Shown one piece after another: positions 47,391 to 58,434 of a stretch of DNA of 64,000 nucleotides. The notes under the pieces are model-generated. The model did not search any database, was not told the origin of the DNA, and saw nothing but the letters and a program-made list of their open reading frames with translations. Source of the stretch: Candidatus Microthrix parvicella Bio17-1 (GTDB taxonomy: Bacteria > Actinomycetota > Acidimicrobiia > Acidimicrobiales > Microtrichaceae); assembly GCF_000299415.1 (NCBI RefSeq), contig NZ_AMPG01000001.1, positions 1,240,001 through 1,304,000 on the forward strand. Reading direction: 5' to 3'. Each line of letters begins with the position of its first letter. The first letter of the stretch is position 1. The position numbers were made by a program, and so were the translations under genes.

Positions 47391-47403
47391 GCACAGCGTG
47401 CTC

Positions 47404-47571
47404 TTACTTGGTGCCCTCGTCGACAGCGTCAGGGTCGCTCTCGGCCTTGCCTTCGTCGAGGCCTCGTTTGAACTCGTTCTGAGCCCGGCCGAGGTTGCGC
47501 GCCAGCTTCGGAATCTGTGACCCACCCAGCACCACAGCTGCAATCAGTAGGACCCATACCCATTCGTTCAT
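47404..47571 (-). CDS. tatA: Twin-arginine translocase subunit TatA
   Basis: Only 55 residues: MNEWVWVLLIAAVVLGG then SQIPKLARNLGRAQNEFKRG, the single membrane span and amphipathic helix of TatA, followed by a short acidic tail (DPDAVDEGTK). TatA forms the pore for folded Tat substrates. No tatB or tatC adjoins. Its ATG is seven bases from the start of the divergent cyclo-ligase gene. Confidence 0.85.
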   Translation of the reverse strand: MNEWVWVLLIAAVVLGGSQIPKLARNLGRAQNEFKRGLDEGKAESDPDAVDEGTK

Positions 47572-47577
47572 GTCAGC

Positions 47578-48243
47578 ATGCTACCCGTGAATCAGCCGCC
47601 CACCATCGCAGGCCCCCCCAGCCGATCTGACGAAGGCCGGGATGCACTGCGAAGCCGCCTGCTGGCACAGCGCCGGGGCCTGTCCAGCGCCGACGTGAAA
47701 CCCGGGTCGGCCGCAATCGTTGAACTGCTCCAGGCGACCTCTGACATCGTCGCAGCGGCACGACAGGGGCCGGTGGCGGTGTACTGGCCGGTGCGAGGCG
47801 AACCGGATGTGCGCCTCGGAGGACCCAACGATGACGCGGTCAAGGCAACCCGGGGCGCCTTGACTGCGGCACACGGCCTCACCCTGCCGGGGCATCCCGG
47901 CGCATCTCCGGAGTTGAGAGCCTGGAAGCCGACCACCAGCCTCGCTACCGCCTGGGGCAGCCTTCGCTTCCCGGCCGACGGCGCAGCGCGCGTGCCGGCC
48001 GAGGACCATGGGCTGATCCTGGTGCCGGCGGTGGCGTTCGACCGGGCGGGCAATCGACTGGGCAATGGTGCCGGATGGTACGACCGGCTCCTCAGCGGAC
48101 TTGGCCGGAGACCGATCGGCGCCGGCCCGCTACTCGTCGGCATTGCGCACGACTTTCAGTTGGTCGAACACCTGACGGCACAACCCTGGGACGTGCCCAT
48201 GCACCTCGTCGCTACGCCGGAAGGCGTCGTCCGACCCAGATGA
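47578..48243 (+). CDS. 5-formyltetrahydrofolate cyclo-ligase
   Basis: Converts 5-formyl-THF to 5,10-methenyl-THF using ATP. 221 residues. The family signature FDRAGNRLGNGAGWYDRLL is near the C-terminus, and the N-terminal RDALRSRLLAQRRGLS holds the basic ATP-contact helix. The start could be ATG 47578 or GTG 47587. Confidence 0.9.
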   Translation: MLPVNQPPTIAGPPSRSDEGRDALRSRLLAQRRGLSSADVKPGSAAIVELLQATSDIVAAARQGPVAVYWPVRGEPDVRLGGPNDDAVKATRGALTAAHGLTLPGHPGASPELRAWKPTTSLATAWGSLRFPADGAARVPAEDHGLILVPAVAFDRAGNRLGNGAGWYDRLLSGLGRRPIGAGPLLVGIAHDFQLVEHLTAQPWDVPMHLVATPEGVVRPR

Positions 48244-48297
48244 ACGTTGCAACGTTCGGTCCGCCGACCGCAGGGGCGGCGGATGTCCGGGTGTCGC

Positions 48298-48606
48298 TCA
48301 GGCGGTCTGGGAGTCGTCCCGCTTCGCGGCCCGGTCCAATGCACGCTGACGGCGGATTCGTCGCCGCTCCCGTTCGCTCAAGCCACCCCAGATTCCAAAC
48401 TTCTCGCCGTTCTGGAGGGCAAATTCCAGGCAGTCCTCGCGCACGACACAGCCCTTGCACACCGCCTTGGCCTCTTTGGTGGAGGCCCCCCGCTCCGGGA
48501 AGAACAAGTCGGGGTCAACGCCGAGGCAGTTCGCCTCCAGCTGCCAGCCGGCTTCCTCTGGCTCGTCGATCGCGTCGTCATCCATTGGTGCAGGGCCTCC
48601 AGCCAT
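48298..48606 (-). CDS. WhiB-family [4Fe-4S] transcription factor, WhiB2-like
   Basis: 102 residues; GGGGGAGA precedes the ATG. Cluster cysteines Cys27, Cys50, Cys53 and Cys59, then FGIWGGLSERERRRIRRQRA, with a basic C-terminus. Order and the acidic N-terminus resemble WhiB2/WhmD, which controls septation. An AT-rich perfect palindrome lies about 105 bases upstream. Confidence 0.94.
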   Translation of the reverse strand: MAGGPAPMDDDAIDEPEEAGWQLEANCLGVDPDLFFPERGASTKEAKAVCKGCVVREDCLEFALQNGEKFGIWGGLSERERRRIRRQRALDRAAKRDDSQTA

Positions 48607-48711
48607 GTCTCTCCCCCCGGGTGGGCGGGATGACCTCGGTGGCCCTCGGGCCCCTCATTGAGAGGCTCAGGTATCCGCCGATGCCACGTCCCCACCTCAA
48701 GTGAGACACGC

Positions 48712-48723
48712 ATGTAATTACAT
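48712..48723. promoter_or_regulatory. 12-bp perfect AT-rich palindrome upstream of whiB2-like gene
   Basis: ATGTAATTACAT reads identically on both strands, unusual in a strongly G+C-rich gap (48607-48836). It lies between the divergent-side whiB promoter and the end of the VWA gene. Candidate operator for a dimeric regulator. Confidence 0.5.
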
Positions 48724-48836
48724 CAGTGTGGTTTATTCTGCCCACATCGAGGCGGCGAACGCAATGCCGAGTTGCGGTTCAGCCCCCAAGTTGGCGTTCA
48801 GCGACCACCAGGAGACGCAAGCGGGTGTCCTCTTCG

Positions 48837-50858
48837 TCAGCGTCGTCCGAGGAGTTTTCGCCGCTGTTCCACGAAATCGACCAACACGAACTCCCCGAGG
48901 TTGCCAGGATCAGCAAAAAACGCACGTCCGCCGTTCATCTGGCTGATGCGCTCGACGAAGCGGGCCAGCCCACCGTCCGGCTCCAGCATGAAGGTGTTGA
49001 TGCGGATCCCCGCCCGGGTACATCGACCCACCTCCGTGAGTGTGGCGTCGATGGTCGCCTGACTTGGCGGATACTGAAATTGCGGCTCGCCGGACCGACC
49101 GATGTGGGCGGTGGGTTCGCCATCGGTCACCATCAGGATCTGTTTGGTGCCCTGCTCATGGGCGAGGAGTTCGCGGGCCAACTGAAACCCGTGGGCCATG
49201 TTGGTGCCGTACACATAGTCCCAACTGGCCTCCGGAAGCTGGGCCGGTGTGAGCACCCGGGCCACCTCGGAGAATCCCACGATGCCGAGATAATCCCTGG
49301 GGTACTGCATCGTGATCAGCCCGTGCAACGCCATGGCCACCCGCTTTGCGGGCAGGAAATAGTCACGCATCGGCATCGACAGCGACAGGTCCAGCATCAA
49401 GACGGTTGCAGCGCGAACCTGATGCTCGGTCTCGGCGATCTCAAAGTCGTCCGGCGACAGCGACACCCTGCCGGTGGGCGGCCTGCCCTCGGCCGCTTCG
49501 CGCAGCACTGCGTTGCGCACCGTGGTGTGCAGGTCGACCCGAAACGGGTCGCCCCACTCCCACGGGCGGGTCAGGTACGCAGGCTCGTGCCCCACGCCGG
49601 TCTCGGAATGCTCATGGGTGCCAAGGTGATCGTTTCTGAGCCGGCGAAACACCTGCACCAATGCGTTCTGCCCCAGTCGGCGCAAACCCGCCGGGGTGAG
49701 CTCCAAGCGACCCTCCTTGGTATCGATCAGCCCGGCGTCCTGGAGTTGACGGGTGAGCTCGGCCAGGCGCTTCACCTGCTCGGCCGACTCTGGGCCCATC
49801 AGGTCCGACAACCGGTCGAGATCCACTTCGTCGAGCGCTCCGGGGGTGGCCGCCGACCGCAGCAGACCCGAGAGCGAATCCAGGTCGCCCAGCTCTCCCA
49901 TTAGCTCCGATGCCTGGGCCAGGTCCAGCGGGTCGAACCCCGTGGTGTCATAGCGGGACGACCAGCCGGCGTCTGGGAACATCTGACGCAGATTGTCCGC
50001 CAGGCGTGACATCTCGAAGTTGAGGCCGAGATCGGACAACAGCTGTTCGGACAGCGCACCCAACTCGGCACGCTGCTCAGGCGACAGCGAGTTCATCAAC
50101 GCCTGGGCGGCCGCCATGCGATGCGCCAGCGCCTCCAGCAGTTCATCCAGATTCTGAGGGTTCTCGGGAAACATGTCACCGAACCGCTCCATGAAGCCTT
50201 CGAAGTCGGGCTCGCGTCCCGCGGACCGGGCCTCCAGCATCGAGTTGAGCTCGGCCATCATGTCGCGGTTGCGGGCAAGGTCCTCCGGGCTGAGATTGGC
50301 CATGGCACCGGACATCTGGTTGAACGCCTGGTCCAGCAGGTGACTGCGCAGTTGGTTGGTCAGCGCCTCGAACCGCTCCTTCGCTTCATCGGAGGTGAAG
50401 TCGTAATGCTCAAGCGCCTTCATCCAACCGGCCAGATCGGGGGGCATGAGGTCGAGGTCGAAACGCTTGTCCGCGAACGACTGCTCAGCGGCACGCGCCC
50501 AATCCTCATCACCAGACTGACGAGCCGCCCGCTCCTGGCGGTCCATCTCGGAACGCTCAAGGTCGGTGATCTCGGCCAGTTCCTCACCGATGCCCTCCAC
50601 CGCCGAACCAAGGTCCGAGTTGGCCAGCAACTCTTCACGCCGCGCCCGCAGCCGTTCCATCAGGTCGGCCAGACCCTCCATGCGCCGTCCGTCGCGGTCG
50701 GTCATGCCCTCCTTGAGGAGACGTCGCAACGCCGCGTTGACGTCACCCGAGTACAACAGGTCATCGGTGAGCTCCTCCATGATGTCAAGTGCATCGACCT
50801 CAAAGCCGACCTGGGTGCCGTCCCAGGGTGAATAGCGAAGCCGGGAGGTCACGGTCAC
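48837..50858 (-). CDS. VWA-domain (CoxE-like) protein
   Basis: 673 residues, cytosolic. A long helical N-terminal part rich in Glu, Arg and Leu runs to about 400; it includes PFRVDLHTTVRNAV before the C-terminal von Willebrand A domain. The MIDAS site is LMLDLSLSMPM (DxSxS) with MVTDGEP downstream. Such proteins work with an AAA ATPase encoded next door, here 50909-52399. Likely a metal-insertion or protein-remodelling pair; substrate unknown. Confidence 0.85.
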   Translation of the reverse strand: MTVTSRLRYSPWDGTQVGFEVDALDIMEELTDDLLYSGDVNAALRRLLKEGMTDRDGRRMEGLADLMERLRARREELLANSDLGSAVEGIGEELAEITDLERSEMDRQERAARQSGDEDWARAAEQSFADKRFDLDLMPPDLAGWMKALEHYDFTSDEAKERFEALTNQLRSHLLDQAFNQMSGAMANLSPEDLARNRDMMAELNSMLEARSAGREPDFEGFMERFGDMFPENPQNLDELLEALAHRMAAAQALMNSLSPEQRAELGALSEQLLSDLGLNFEMSRLADNLRQMFPDAGWSSRYDTTGFDPLDLAQASELMGELGDLDSLSGLLRSAATPGALDEVDLDRLSDLMGPESAEQVKRLAELTRQLQDAGLIDTKEGRLELTPAGLRRLGQNALVQVFRRLRNDHLGTHEHSETGVGHEPAYLTRPWEWGDPFRVDLHTTVRNAVLREAAEGRPPTGRVSLSPDDFEIAETEHQVRAATVLMLDLSLSMPMRDYFLPAKRVAMALHGLITMQYPRDYLGIVGFSEVARVLTPAQLPEASWDYVYGTNMAHGFQLARELLAHEQGTKQILMVTDGEPTAHIGRSGEPQFQYPPSQATIDATLTEVGRCTRAGIRINTFMLEPDGGLARFVERISQMNGGRAFFADPGNLGEFVLVDFVEQRRKLLGRR

Positions 50859-50908
50859 ACCCCCGCCGAGGCGGCCGGCACAACGATGGGATCCAAGAGG
50901 TGCACGAC

Positions 50909-52399
50909 CTATCTGCCCGAGTAGGTGGTTGCGCCGCCAAGGGCATCCTTGTTGAGCCGTTTCGACAGGTGCAGACCCTCGAGGACCAACTCGACGGCAG
51001 AGGCCAGCTCCGCTGCCGTGGCTGCGTCGCCCGCCACACCTGCGGCGATCTTGGTCAGCTCCGGCGTGCCCGAGAGCAGCTCGGTGAATTCGGCCAGCGT
51101 CACGTCGTCGCCCACCTCAACCGCACCGTGTTGCTCGATCTCGTCCACCACCCTCCCCAGGTCACCGGGGCTGACCAGGTCGCGAAACACCGTGAGCACG
51201 GCGTGGTGCATCAGCTGCCCGACGATCTGAGCCTCCCGGCCCTCCTCCAGGCTCTCAATCTCCAACTTGCCCATGGTGGAGGCGGGAAGCGCGTCAAGGT
51301 CACAGACCCGCGCCGCAGCCTCGACCTCACCCAGTCGCAGCGCGCGGTGCACTGCGTTGGCCGTCATCGTCTCGGCGTTGGTCACCGTCAGCCGCACCGA
51401 CACACCCGAGCGTTGCGACACCTGCGAGCTCTGGCGGGCCAGGTGCGAGAACGTGGCGACCACCTCGGCCATCGACCGGGGCACGGTCACCGAAACCCCA
51501 TCGATGTCGGGCACGGTCACCTCCTGATCAAGGATTGCCACCTCGGTGGCGACCTCCAAGGGGTAGTGGGTGCGGATCTGGGCGCCGAACCGATCCTTCA
51601 GCGGGGTGATCAGGCGGCCGCGGTTGGTGTAATCCTCGGGGTTGGCCGACGCAACCAGCATCACGTCGAGCGGCAGCCGGATGCGATAGCCACGAATCTG
51701 CACGTCGCGCTCCTCGAGCACGTTCAACAGGCCCACCTGAATGCGTTCGGACAGGTCGGGCAACTCGTTCATGGCAAAGATGCCGCGGTTGGCGCGGGGC
51801 ACCAGCCCGAAGTGGATCGTGCCCTCGTCATCGAGGTGTCGCCCTTCAGCCACCTTGATCGGGTCGACCTCACCGATCAGGTCGGCGATCGAGGTGTCCG
51901 GCGTCGCCAGCTTCTCGGCATAGCGCTGCGAGCGGTGCAGCCACTCGATCGGCGTGTCGTCGCCACCCTCGGCCACCGCGGCGACCGCACCCGGGCTCAC
52001 CGGGGCGGTGGGGTCGTCCGCCAGTTCCGACCCGGCCACAACCGGGAGCCACTCGTCCAGCAGGCCCACCAGGGCTCGGATGATCCGCGTCTTGGCCTGG
52101 CCACGCTCACCCAACAGGATCAGATCGTGACCGGCCAGGAGGGCATTGGTCAGCTGCGGCAGCACAGTGTCGTCGTAGCCGATCACGCCGGGCACCAGCG
52201 GCTCTCCGGAACGCAGACGGGCGATTGCGTTGCTCCGCAGCTCCTCGCTGACCGGGCGCGACACCCAACCGGACGAGACCAGGGCTCCCAGGGTGGTTGG
52301 CAAACCGGCGGGCGGGGTGGGGACCCGGAGCTCCGGAACGGTCGTGGTGTCGGTTGAGGGTTCGTGTGCGCTCACGTTGGCAACGTATCGCCTCACCAT
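50909..52399 (-). CDS. AAA+ ATPase, magnesium chelatase ChlI/MoxR-like
   Basis: 496 residues from ATG 52399. Walker A-like LLGERGQAKTRII, Walker B-like RGIFAMNELPDLSERIQVGLLNVLEERDVQI region, sensor 1 VMLVASANPEDYTNRGRL and arginine finger PLKDRFGAQI. The extra insertions match the ChlI/MoxR helix-2 clade. Directly upstream of the VWA gene with 50 bases between, same strand: a probable ATPase-VWA unit. Alternative start GTG 52375. Confidence 0.87.
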   Translation of the reverse strand: MVRRYVANVSAHEPSTDTTTVPELRVPTPPAGLPTTLGALVSSGWVSRPVSEELRSNAIARLRSGEPLVPGVIGYDDTVLPQLTNALLAGHDLILLGERGQAKTRIIRALVGLLDEWLPVVAGSELADDPTAPVSPGAVAAVAEGGDDTPIEWLHRSQRYAEKLATPDTSIADLIGEVDPIKVAEGRHLDDEGTIHFGLVPRANRGIFAMNELPDLSERIQVGLLNVLEERDVQIRGYRIRLPLDVMLVASANPEDYTNRGRLITPLKDRFGAQIRTHYPLEVATEVAILDQEVTVPDIDGVSVTVPRSMAEVVATFSHLARQSSQVSQRSGVSVRLTVTNAETMTANAVHRALRLGEVEAAARVCDLDALPASTMGKLEIESLEEGREAQIVGQLMHHAVLTVFRDLVSPGDLGRVVDEIEQHGAVEVGDDVTLAEFTELLSGTPELTKIAAGVAGDAATAAELASAVELVLEGLHLSKRLNKDALGGATTYSGR

Positions 52400-52478
52400 C
52401 GAATCGGGGGCCCAGGCCAACTCCGTCGTCGTGGCAGAACCGATCACTGCAATCGGCGGCAGGATCTGATAGCCATGT

Positions 52479-53204
52479 ATGAGTATTCGAGAAGACTCAG
52501 TAAGGGTGATGATGGCGGCACAAGAAAGTCCTTCACGACGGCGAAGTCGGTCAAGCAGCACACGGATCCTGATCGCCCTGGTGGTCATGGCAACGCTCGG
52601 AGCGTCGTGCGGATGTCGCAGCGCTCCCTCCGTGCCCACCTCGCAGACCCTGCGAAGTGGCTCCAGCGGCTCCGCCGTGCGAGCCATGCAGACCCGCCTC
52701 AACCAGTTGGGGTTCTTTGTATCGCCGGACAGTTCCTACGGCTCCAACACCTTTCACGCAGTGATGGCGTTTCAGAAGTTCTACGGGTTGGGCCGTGACG
52801 GCGTTGCCGGACCTCGCACGCTGAACCACATCAACCTGGTGGGCAGACCCAACGCCCGCAGCACCAGGGGCCGGGTGATCGAGGTTGACCTGAACCGGCA
52901 GGTGGTGATGCTCGTCGAAGGTGGCTACGTGCACCATGTCTTCAACACGTCCACCGGCGACGCCAGTCACCGAACGCCGCGTGGCAGCTTCAAGATCTTT
53001 CGTCAGATCAACGGACTGCGCATCTCGCCACTGGGCAAGCTGTGGCGCCCGAAGTACTTCAACGGCGGCATCGCCCTTCACGGTTCGCCGTCGGTGCCCG
53101 CCTACGCCGCCAGTCACGGCTGCGTGCGCTTGACCGACCCCGAGATCAACTTCCTCTGGGGTACCCCGTGGGGCCGCATCGGCACCACGGTCTGGGTCTA
53201 CTGA
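52479..53204 (+). CDS. L,D-transpeptidase with peptidoglycan-binding domain
   Basis: 241 residues. A hydrophobic N-terminal segment (about 29-43) ends in GASC, possibly a lipobox. A PG-binding-1 domain (about 57-118: LRSGSSGSAVRAMQTRLNQLG, YGSNTFHAVMAFQ) is followed by the YkuD catalytic domain with His201 and SHGCVRLT (Ser212, His213, Cys215, Arg217). Forms 3-3 cross-links or attaches lipoproteins in the wall. The start may instead be the tandem ATGs at 52509/52512. Divergent from the AAA ATPase. Confidence 0.92.
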   Translation: MSIREDSVRVMMAAQESPSRRRSRSSSTRILIALVVMATLGASCGCRSAPSVPTSQTLRSGSSGSAVRAMQTRLNQLGFFVSPDSSYGSNTFHAVMAFQKFYGLGRDGVAGPRTLNHINLVGRPNARSTRGRVIEVDLNRQVVMLVEGGYVHHVFNTSTGDASHRTPRGSFKIFRQINGLRISPLGKLWRPKYFNGGIALHGSPSVPAYAASHGCVRLTDPEINFLWGTPWGRIGTTVWVY

Positions 53205-53491
53205 ACAATCGGGACGGCCACAGCGGCGTTACTCTCACTCGCTTCGCCCACCCGCTGCTTTCAGCCATTGCGACGAACCGGCTGCGGATGATCTCCGAAG
53301 CTGCTGAGCGCGGGCCACGTTCCGGACAAATCGCCATGGCATTCCCAACCCGTCGACGACTCGACGGTGTGCCGTTCTGGTCGCTCGTGATCCCCCACGA
53401 TTAGATTGCCTGCCACAACGGTTGCCTCGGCCGCCGTTTCGCTCGCTCATCACAGCCGGACCAATACCCGGCGCAACCGGAGGCCAAATCC

Positions 53492-54250
53492 ATGGCGCAG
53501 GTGGTCCAACGTCGACCAGGAGCCCAGGAACCTGAGGCGCAGCGTCCCACGCGGCGCGATCTTCCCTGGCCCATCCGTTTCGTCAACACCACGGTGGGCA
53601 TGAAGTGGGTGATGGCCCTCTCGGGCATCATGCTCATCGGGTTCATCGTCTTCCACATGATCGGCAACTGGAAGATGTTCCTCGGCAACCAGGCCATCAA
53701 CCACTACGGCGAGTTCCTACGGGAGCTGCTGTATCCGATCCTCCCGAGGACCGTCTTCCTGTGGATCATGCGCATCGGGCTGATCGGCGCGTTCCTGGTG
53801 CACATCCTGGCCGCCTACCGGCTGGTGTTGTTGAACAAGAAGGCTCGCCCGGTGAACTACCAGTCGAAGCGCAACTACATCGCCGCCAACTACGCCAACC
53901 GCACCATGGCGGTGTCGGGCACCATCGTGCTGGCGTACCTGCTCTTCCACCTGGCCGACCTCACCTGGGGCGTCAGCGGCGTCGCCGGAAAGGGTTGGCA
54001 GCGGGGGATGCCGTACGAGAACTTCGTGGCCTCGATGAGTCGCCCGCCAGTGGCGATCTTCTACATCATCGCCAACCTGTTGCTGGCGGTGCACCTCTAT
54101 CACGGTGCCTGGTCGATGTTTCAGAGCCTGGGCGTGAACAGCCCCAAGTACAACGTCGCCCGGCGCTATTTCGCCATCGGCCTGGCCGTGCTGATCGGTG
54201 TCGGCAACTCGATCATGCCGCTTGCCGCCATGCTGAACATCGTCAAGTAG
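53492..54250 (+). CDS. sdhC: Succinate dehydrogenase cytochrome b subunit
   Basis: 252 residues with GGAGG upstream of the ATG. Five membrane spans, type-B (single, two-heme) anchor. Heme ligand histidines are likely in [30 protein letters not shown] and [11 protein letters not shown]. First gene of sdhCAB. It carries electrons from SdhB to menaquinone. The 287 bases upstream hold no gene and probably the promoter. Confidence 0.94.
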   Translation: MAQVVQRRPGAQEPEAQRPTRRDLPWPIRFVNTTVGMKWVMALSGIMLIGFIVFHMIGNWKMFLGNQAINHYGEFLRELLYPILPRTVFLWIMRIGLIGAFLVHILAAYRLVLLNKKARPVNYQSKRNYIAANYANRTMAVSGTIVLAYLLFHLADLTWGVSGVAGKGWQRGMPYENFVASMSRPPVAIFYIIANLLLAVHLYHGAWSMFQSLGVNSPKYNVARRYFAIGLAVLIGVGNSIMPLAAMLNIVK

Positions 54251-54260
54251 GGAGCGCCAC

Positions 54261-56195
<1,935 letters not shown>

Positions 56196-56241
56196 CTGTT
56201 CGCACCCGAGAAGATCTGCATACCGAGAACGGACACCCACG

Positions 56242-57021
56242 ATGACCGAAATGCTGAACCTCACCCTCAAGGTGTGGCGCCAGGAGGGCCCAGACAGCCC
56301 CGGCGCCTTCGAGACCTACACCACCACCGTGGCTGACGACGCCTCGTTCCTTGAGATGCTCGACTATGTCAACGAAGACCTGATCACCAAGGACCGCGAG
56401 CCGATCGTGTTCGATCACGACTGCCGAGAAGGTATCTGCGGCACCTGTGGCGTCATGATCGACGGCCAGGCACATGGCCCGCAGAAGGCAACCGCCACCT
56501 GCCAGCTGCACATGCGCCAATACAACGACGGCGACGAGATCGTCATCGAACCGTTCCGCGCCGCCGCCTTTCCCGTGGTGAAGGACCTCATGGTGAATCG
56601 CGCCGCCTTCGACCGCATCGTTGAATCCGGCGGCTATATCGACGTCAGTACCGGTGGCACGCCGGACGCCAACCTGATCCCCATCCCCAAGGACGCAGCC
56701 GAGGCGGCGATGGACGCCGCGGCCTGCATCGGCTGTGGCGCCTGCGTGGCGGCCTGCCCCAACTCGGCAGCCAGCCTGTTTACCTCAGCCAAGATGCAGC
56801 ACCTCAACCTGCTGCCCCAAGGCCAGGCCGAGCGGTGGGACCGTTCGATCGACATGGTCGAGAAGATGGACGAGTTCTTCGGCTCATGCCGCAACTACGG
56901 CGAGTGCGGCGAGGCATGCCCCAAGGAGATCTCGATCGACTTCATCGCCATGATGAACCGGGATTACGCCAAGGCCCAGTGGACCAATCGCCGTCGGCTC
57001 GGCGAACGCAAGACCGGTTAA
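56242..57021 (+). CDS. sdhB: Succinate dehydrogenase iron-sulfur subunit
   Basis: 259 residues. [2Fe-2S] cysteines 61, 66, 69 and 87 ([10 protein letters not shown]); [4Fe-4S] cysteines 162, 165 and 168 (CIGCGAC); [3Fe-4S] and closing cysteines 172, 216, 222 and 226 ([13 protein letters not shown]). Links SdhA to SdhC. Forty-six bases after sdhA. Confidence 0.97.
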   Translation: MTEMLNLTLKVWRQEGPDSPGAFETYTTTVADDASFLEMLDYVNEDLITKDREPIVFDHDCREGICGTCGVMIDGQAHGPQKATATCQLHMRQYNDGDEIVIEPFRAAAFPVVKDLMVNRAAFDRIVESGGYIDVSTGGTPDANLIPIPKDAAEAAMDAAACIGCGACVAACPNSAASLFTSAKMQHLNLLPQGQAERWDRSIDMVEKMDEFFGSCRNYGECGEACPKEISIDFIAMMNRDYAKAQWTNRRRLGERKTG

Positions 57022-57035
57022 GCAGGATGAGCTGA

Positions 57036-57067
57036 TCCCGCCGACCGGAGTCGTCCGGCCGGCGGGA
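57036..57067. terminator. Strong hairpin between convergent sdhB and lipoprotein gene
   Basis: Left arm TCCCGCCGACCGGA (57036-57049), loop GTCG, right arm TCCGGCCGGCGGGA (57054-57067): 13 of 14 pairs. No T-tract on either side. Suits a bidirectional terminator or mRNA-end protector. Confidence 0.75.
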
Positions 57068-57084
57068 CCGCCCAACCCTCGGAC

Positions 57085-58200
57085 TCAGCCGGCCGTAGTG
57101 GTGGTCGTGGAAGATGATGAGGTGGAACCCGATGAGCCCGAGTCGGTCGCCTCGGTGGTCGAGGTGCCGGCGTCGTTGGAACCCTCGCCCGAAGCGTCTT
57201 CGTCGTCGCCCTTCGTGCCGGAGATCATCTCGTCGGTGAGCTGGAAGGTGACCTCACCGGTGACCTCCTTGCCTCCCGGGCCCCAGTCGCCGACCACCTG
57301 AAGGGCCCACTCCCCGGCCTCCGGCTGCTGGATGACGGCAACCACCTTGGTACCCTTTTTCGACTCCCCAGCAGGCTCGCAGTCCGCCCCCTGACTCTCG
57401 GCGGCGGTGGTGTCGTCGTCGGGCCCAACGAATTTGATGGTATCCCGCACACAGGTCTGGTTCTCGGTGCCGTTGCGGGCCGACACTTCCGCAGCCAACA
57501 CGATCTCGTCGTCGCCCACCTGGTCGAAGTCGGGGCCGTACCAGCGAAGATCCAGCTGATCAATCGTGACGTCGACCCCCTCGACGCCCAACTCCGACTC
57601 GCTTGGCTCAAGCTCAACCGGTATCCGGCCGACGGCCTCTCCCTTGTCGTCCAGGGGCAGCTCTACCTGTGCCTCACCGCTTGCTCCGACCAACAGAGTG
57701 CGGCCGTCAAGGGTGTCGAAGCCGTCTTCCGCATTGAACTCGAAGGTGGCGGAACTCGAGGACCCACTGGGCACCAGGTCGGCGACGACACCGCCGTTGA
57801 TGGCTTTGCCATCGGAATCCTCCAAGCTCACGGACGGGTCGAAGCGCTGGTCGGAATCCTTGTTGAGGTTCTCCAAATCGGCCTCGACCAGCAGCCCGGA
57901 CTGACCGCTGCTGGTTTCGCCAAACTCGGCGCCGGTGAGCTCGAAGCGGAAACCATCCATGTATCCCACGCCGGACACATCTGCCGTCGCTGCCGTCACT
58001 GTCGAAGTGGTTGATTCCGGCGTGTCAGCGGTGGACTCGGTAGGTGCTTCGGCGCTGGTACTCGGAGAGGCCAACGTTGTCGGCGGCTTTGTGGACTCGA
58101 CGGATTTTGGATCGGTGTCGTTGCCGCAACCCCCTGCCAGTAACGTCAAAGCCAGGCCCGCTGCCGGCAAAGCGGCGATCGTGCGTGCGCGAGTCAACAT
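57085..58200 (-). CDS. Secreted lipoprotein with DUF4352-like region
   Basis: 371 residues from ATG 58200, GTGGAGG upstream. Signal ending LTLLAGGC, then a Thr/Ser/Glu-rich linker, an immunoglobulin-like beta region (FRFELTGAEFGETSSGQSGLLVEADLENL), and a second beta region with a Cys pair (TCVRDTIKF, ADCEPAG). The Ser/Thr tail is low complexity. Function unknown; a surface ligand-binding protein is plausible. Confidence 0.75.
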   Translation of the reverse strand: MLTRARTIAALPAAGLALTLLAGGCGNDTDPKSVESTKPPTTLASPSTSAEAPTESTADTPESTTSTVTAATADVSGVGYMDGFRFELTGAEFGETSSGQSGLLVEADLENLNKDSDQRFDPSVSLEDSDGKAINGGVVADLVPSGSSSSATFEFNAEDGFDTLDGRTLLVGASGEAQVELPLDDKGEAVGRIPVELEPSESELGVEGVDVTIDQLDLRWYGPDFDQVGDDEIVLAAEVSARNGTENQTCVRDTIKFVGPDDDTTAAESQGADCEPAGESKKGTKVVAVIQQPEAGEWALQVVGDWGPGGKEVTGEVTFQLTDEMISGTKGDDEDASGEGSNDAGTSTTEATDSGSSGSTSSSSTTTTTAG

Positions 58201-58382
58201 GGTGTGTGCCTCCACTTTCTCGGAACGGGGTCCTACTCCCACGACCTCGCCATCAGCGAGGGCAGCGGCACCTCGCTTGTCCGAGGTGAAGTTCCCCACT
58301 CAGTTGATGAAGGAACACCTTATCGGCGCCCGATCGGGCATGCGCCCCAGATGCCGGTGACACCAACCAAACAACTCACGCC

Positions 58383-58417
58383 GGTAGCGTTGCGGCAGCC
58401 CGCTGCGCTACCGCAAC
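58383..58417. promoter_or_regulatory. Overlapping inverted repeats upstream of lipoprotein gene
   Basis: GGTAGCG (58383-58389) pairs with CGCTACC (58406-58412), with inner CAGC/GCTG. GTTGCGG (58389-58395) pairs with CCGCAAC (58411-58417). The two stems share bases and cannot form together. Ends 17 bases before the start codon at 58435. Confidence 0.5.
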
Positions 58418-58434
58418 CACGATCAGGAGCACCC

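Noticed and set aside
47229-47403. tRNA or SRP RNA gene
   Set aside because: No T-loop GTTCRA element and no SRP tetraloop motif was found; only a general foldable element is supported.
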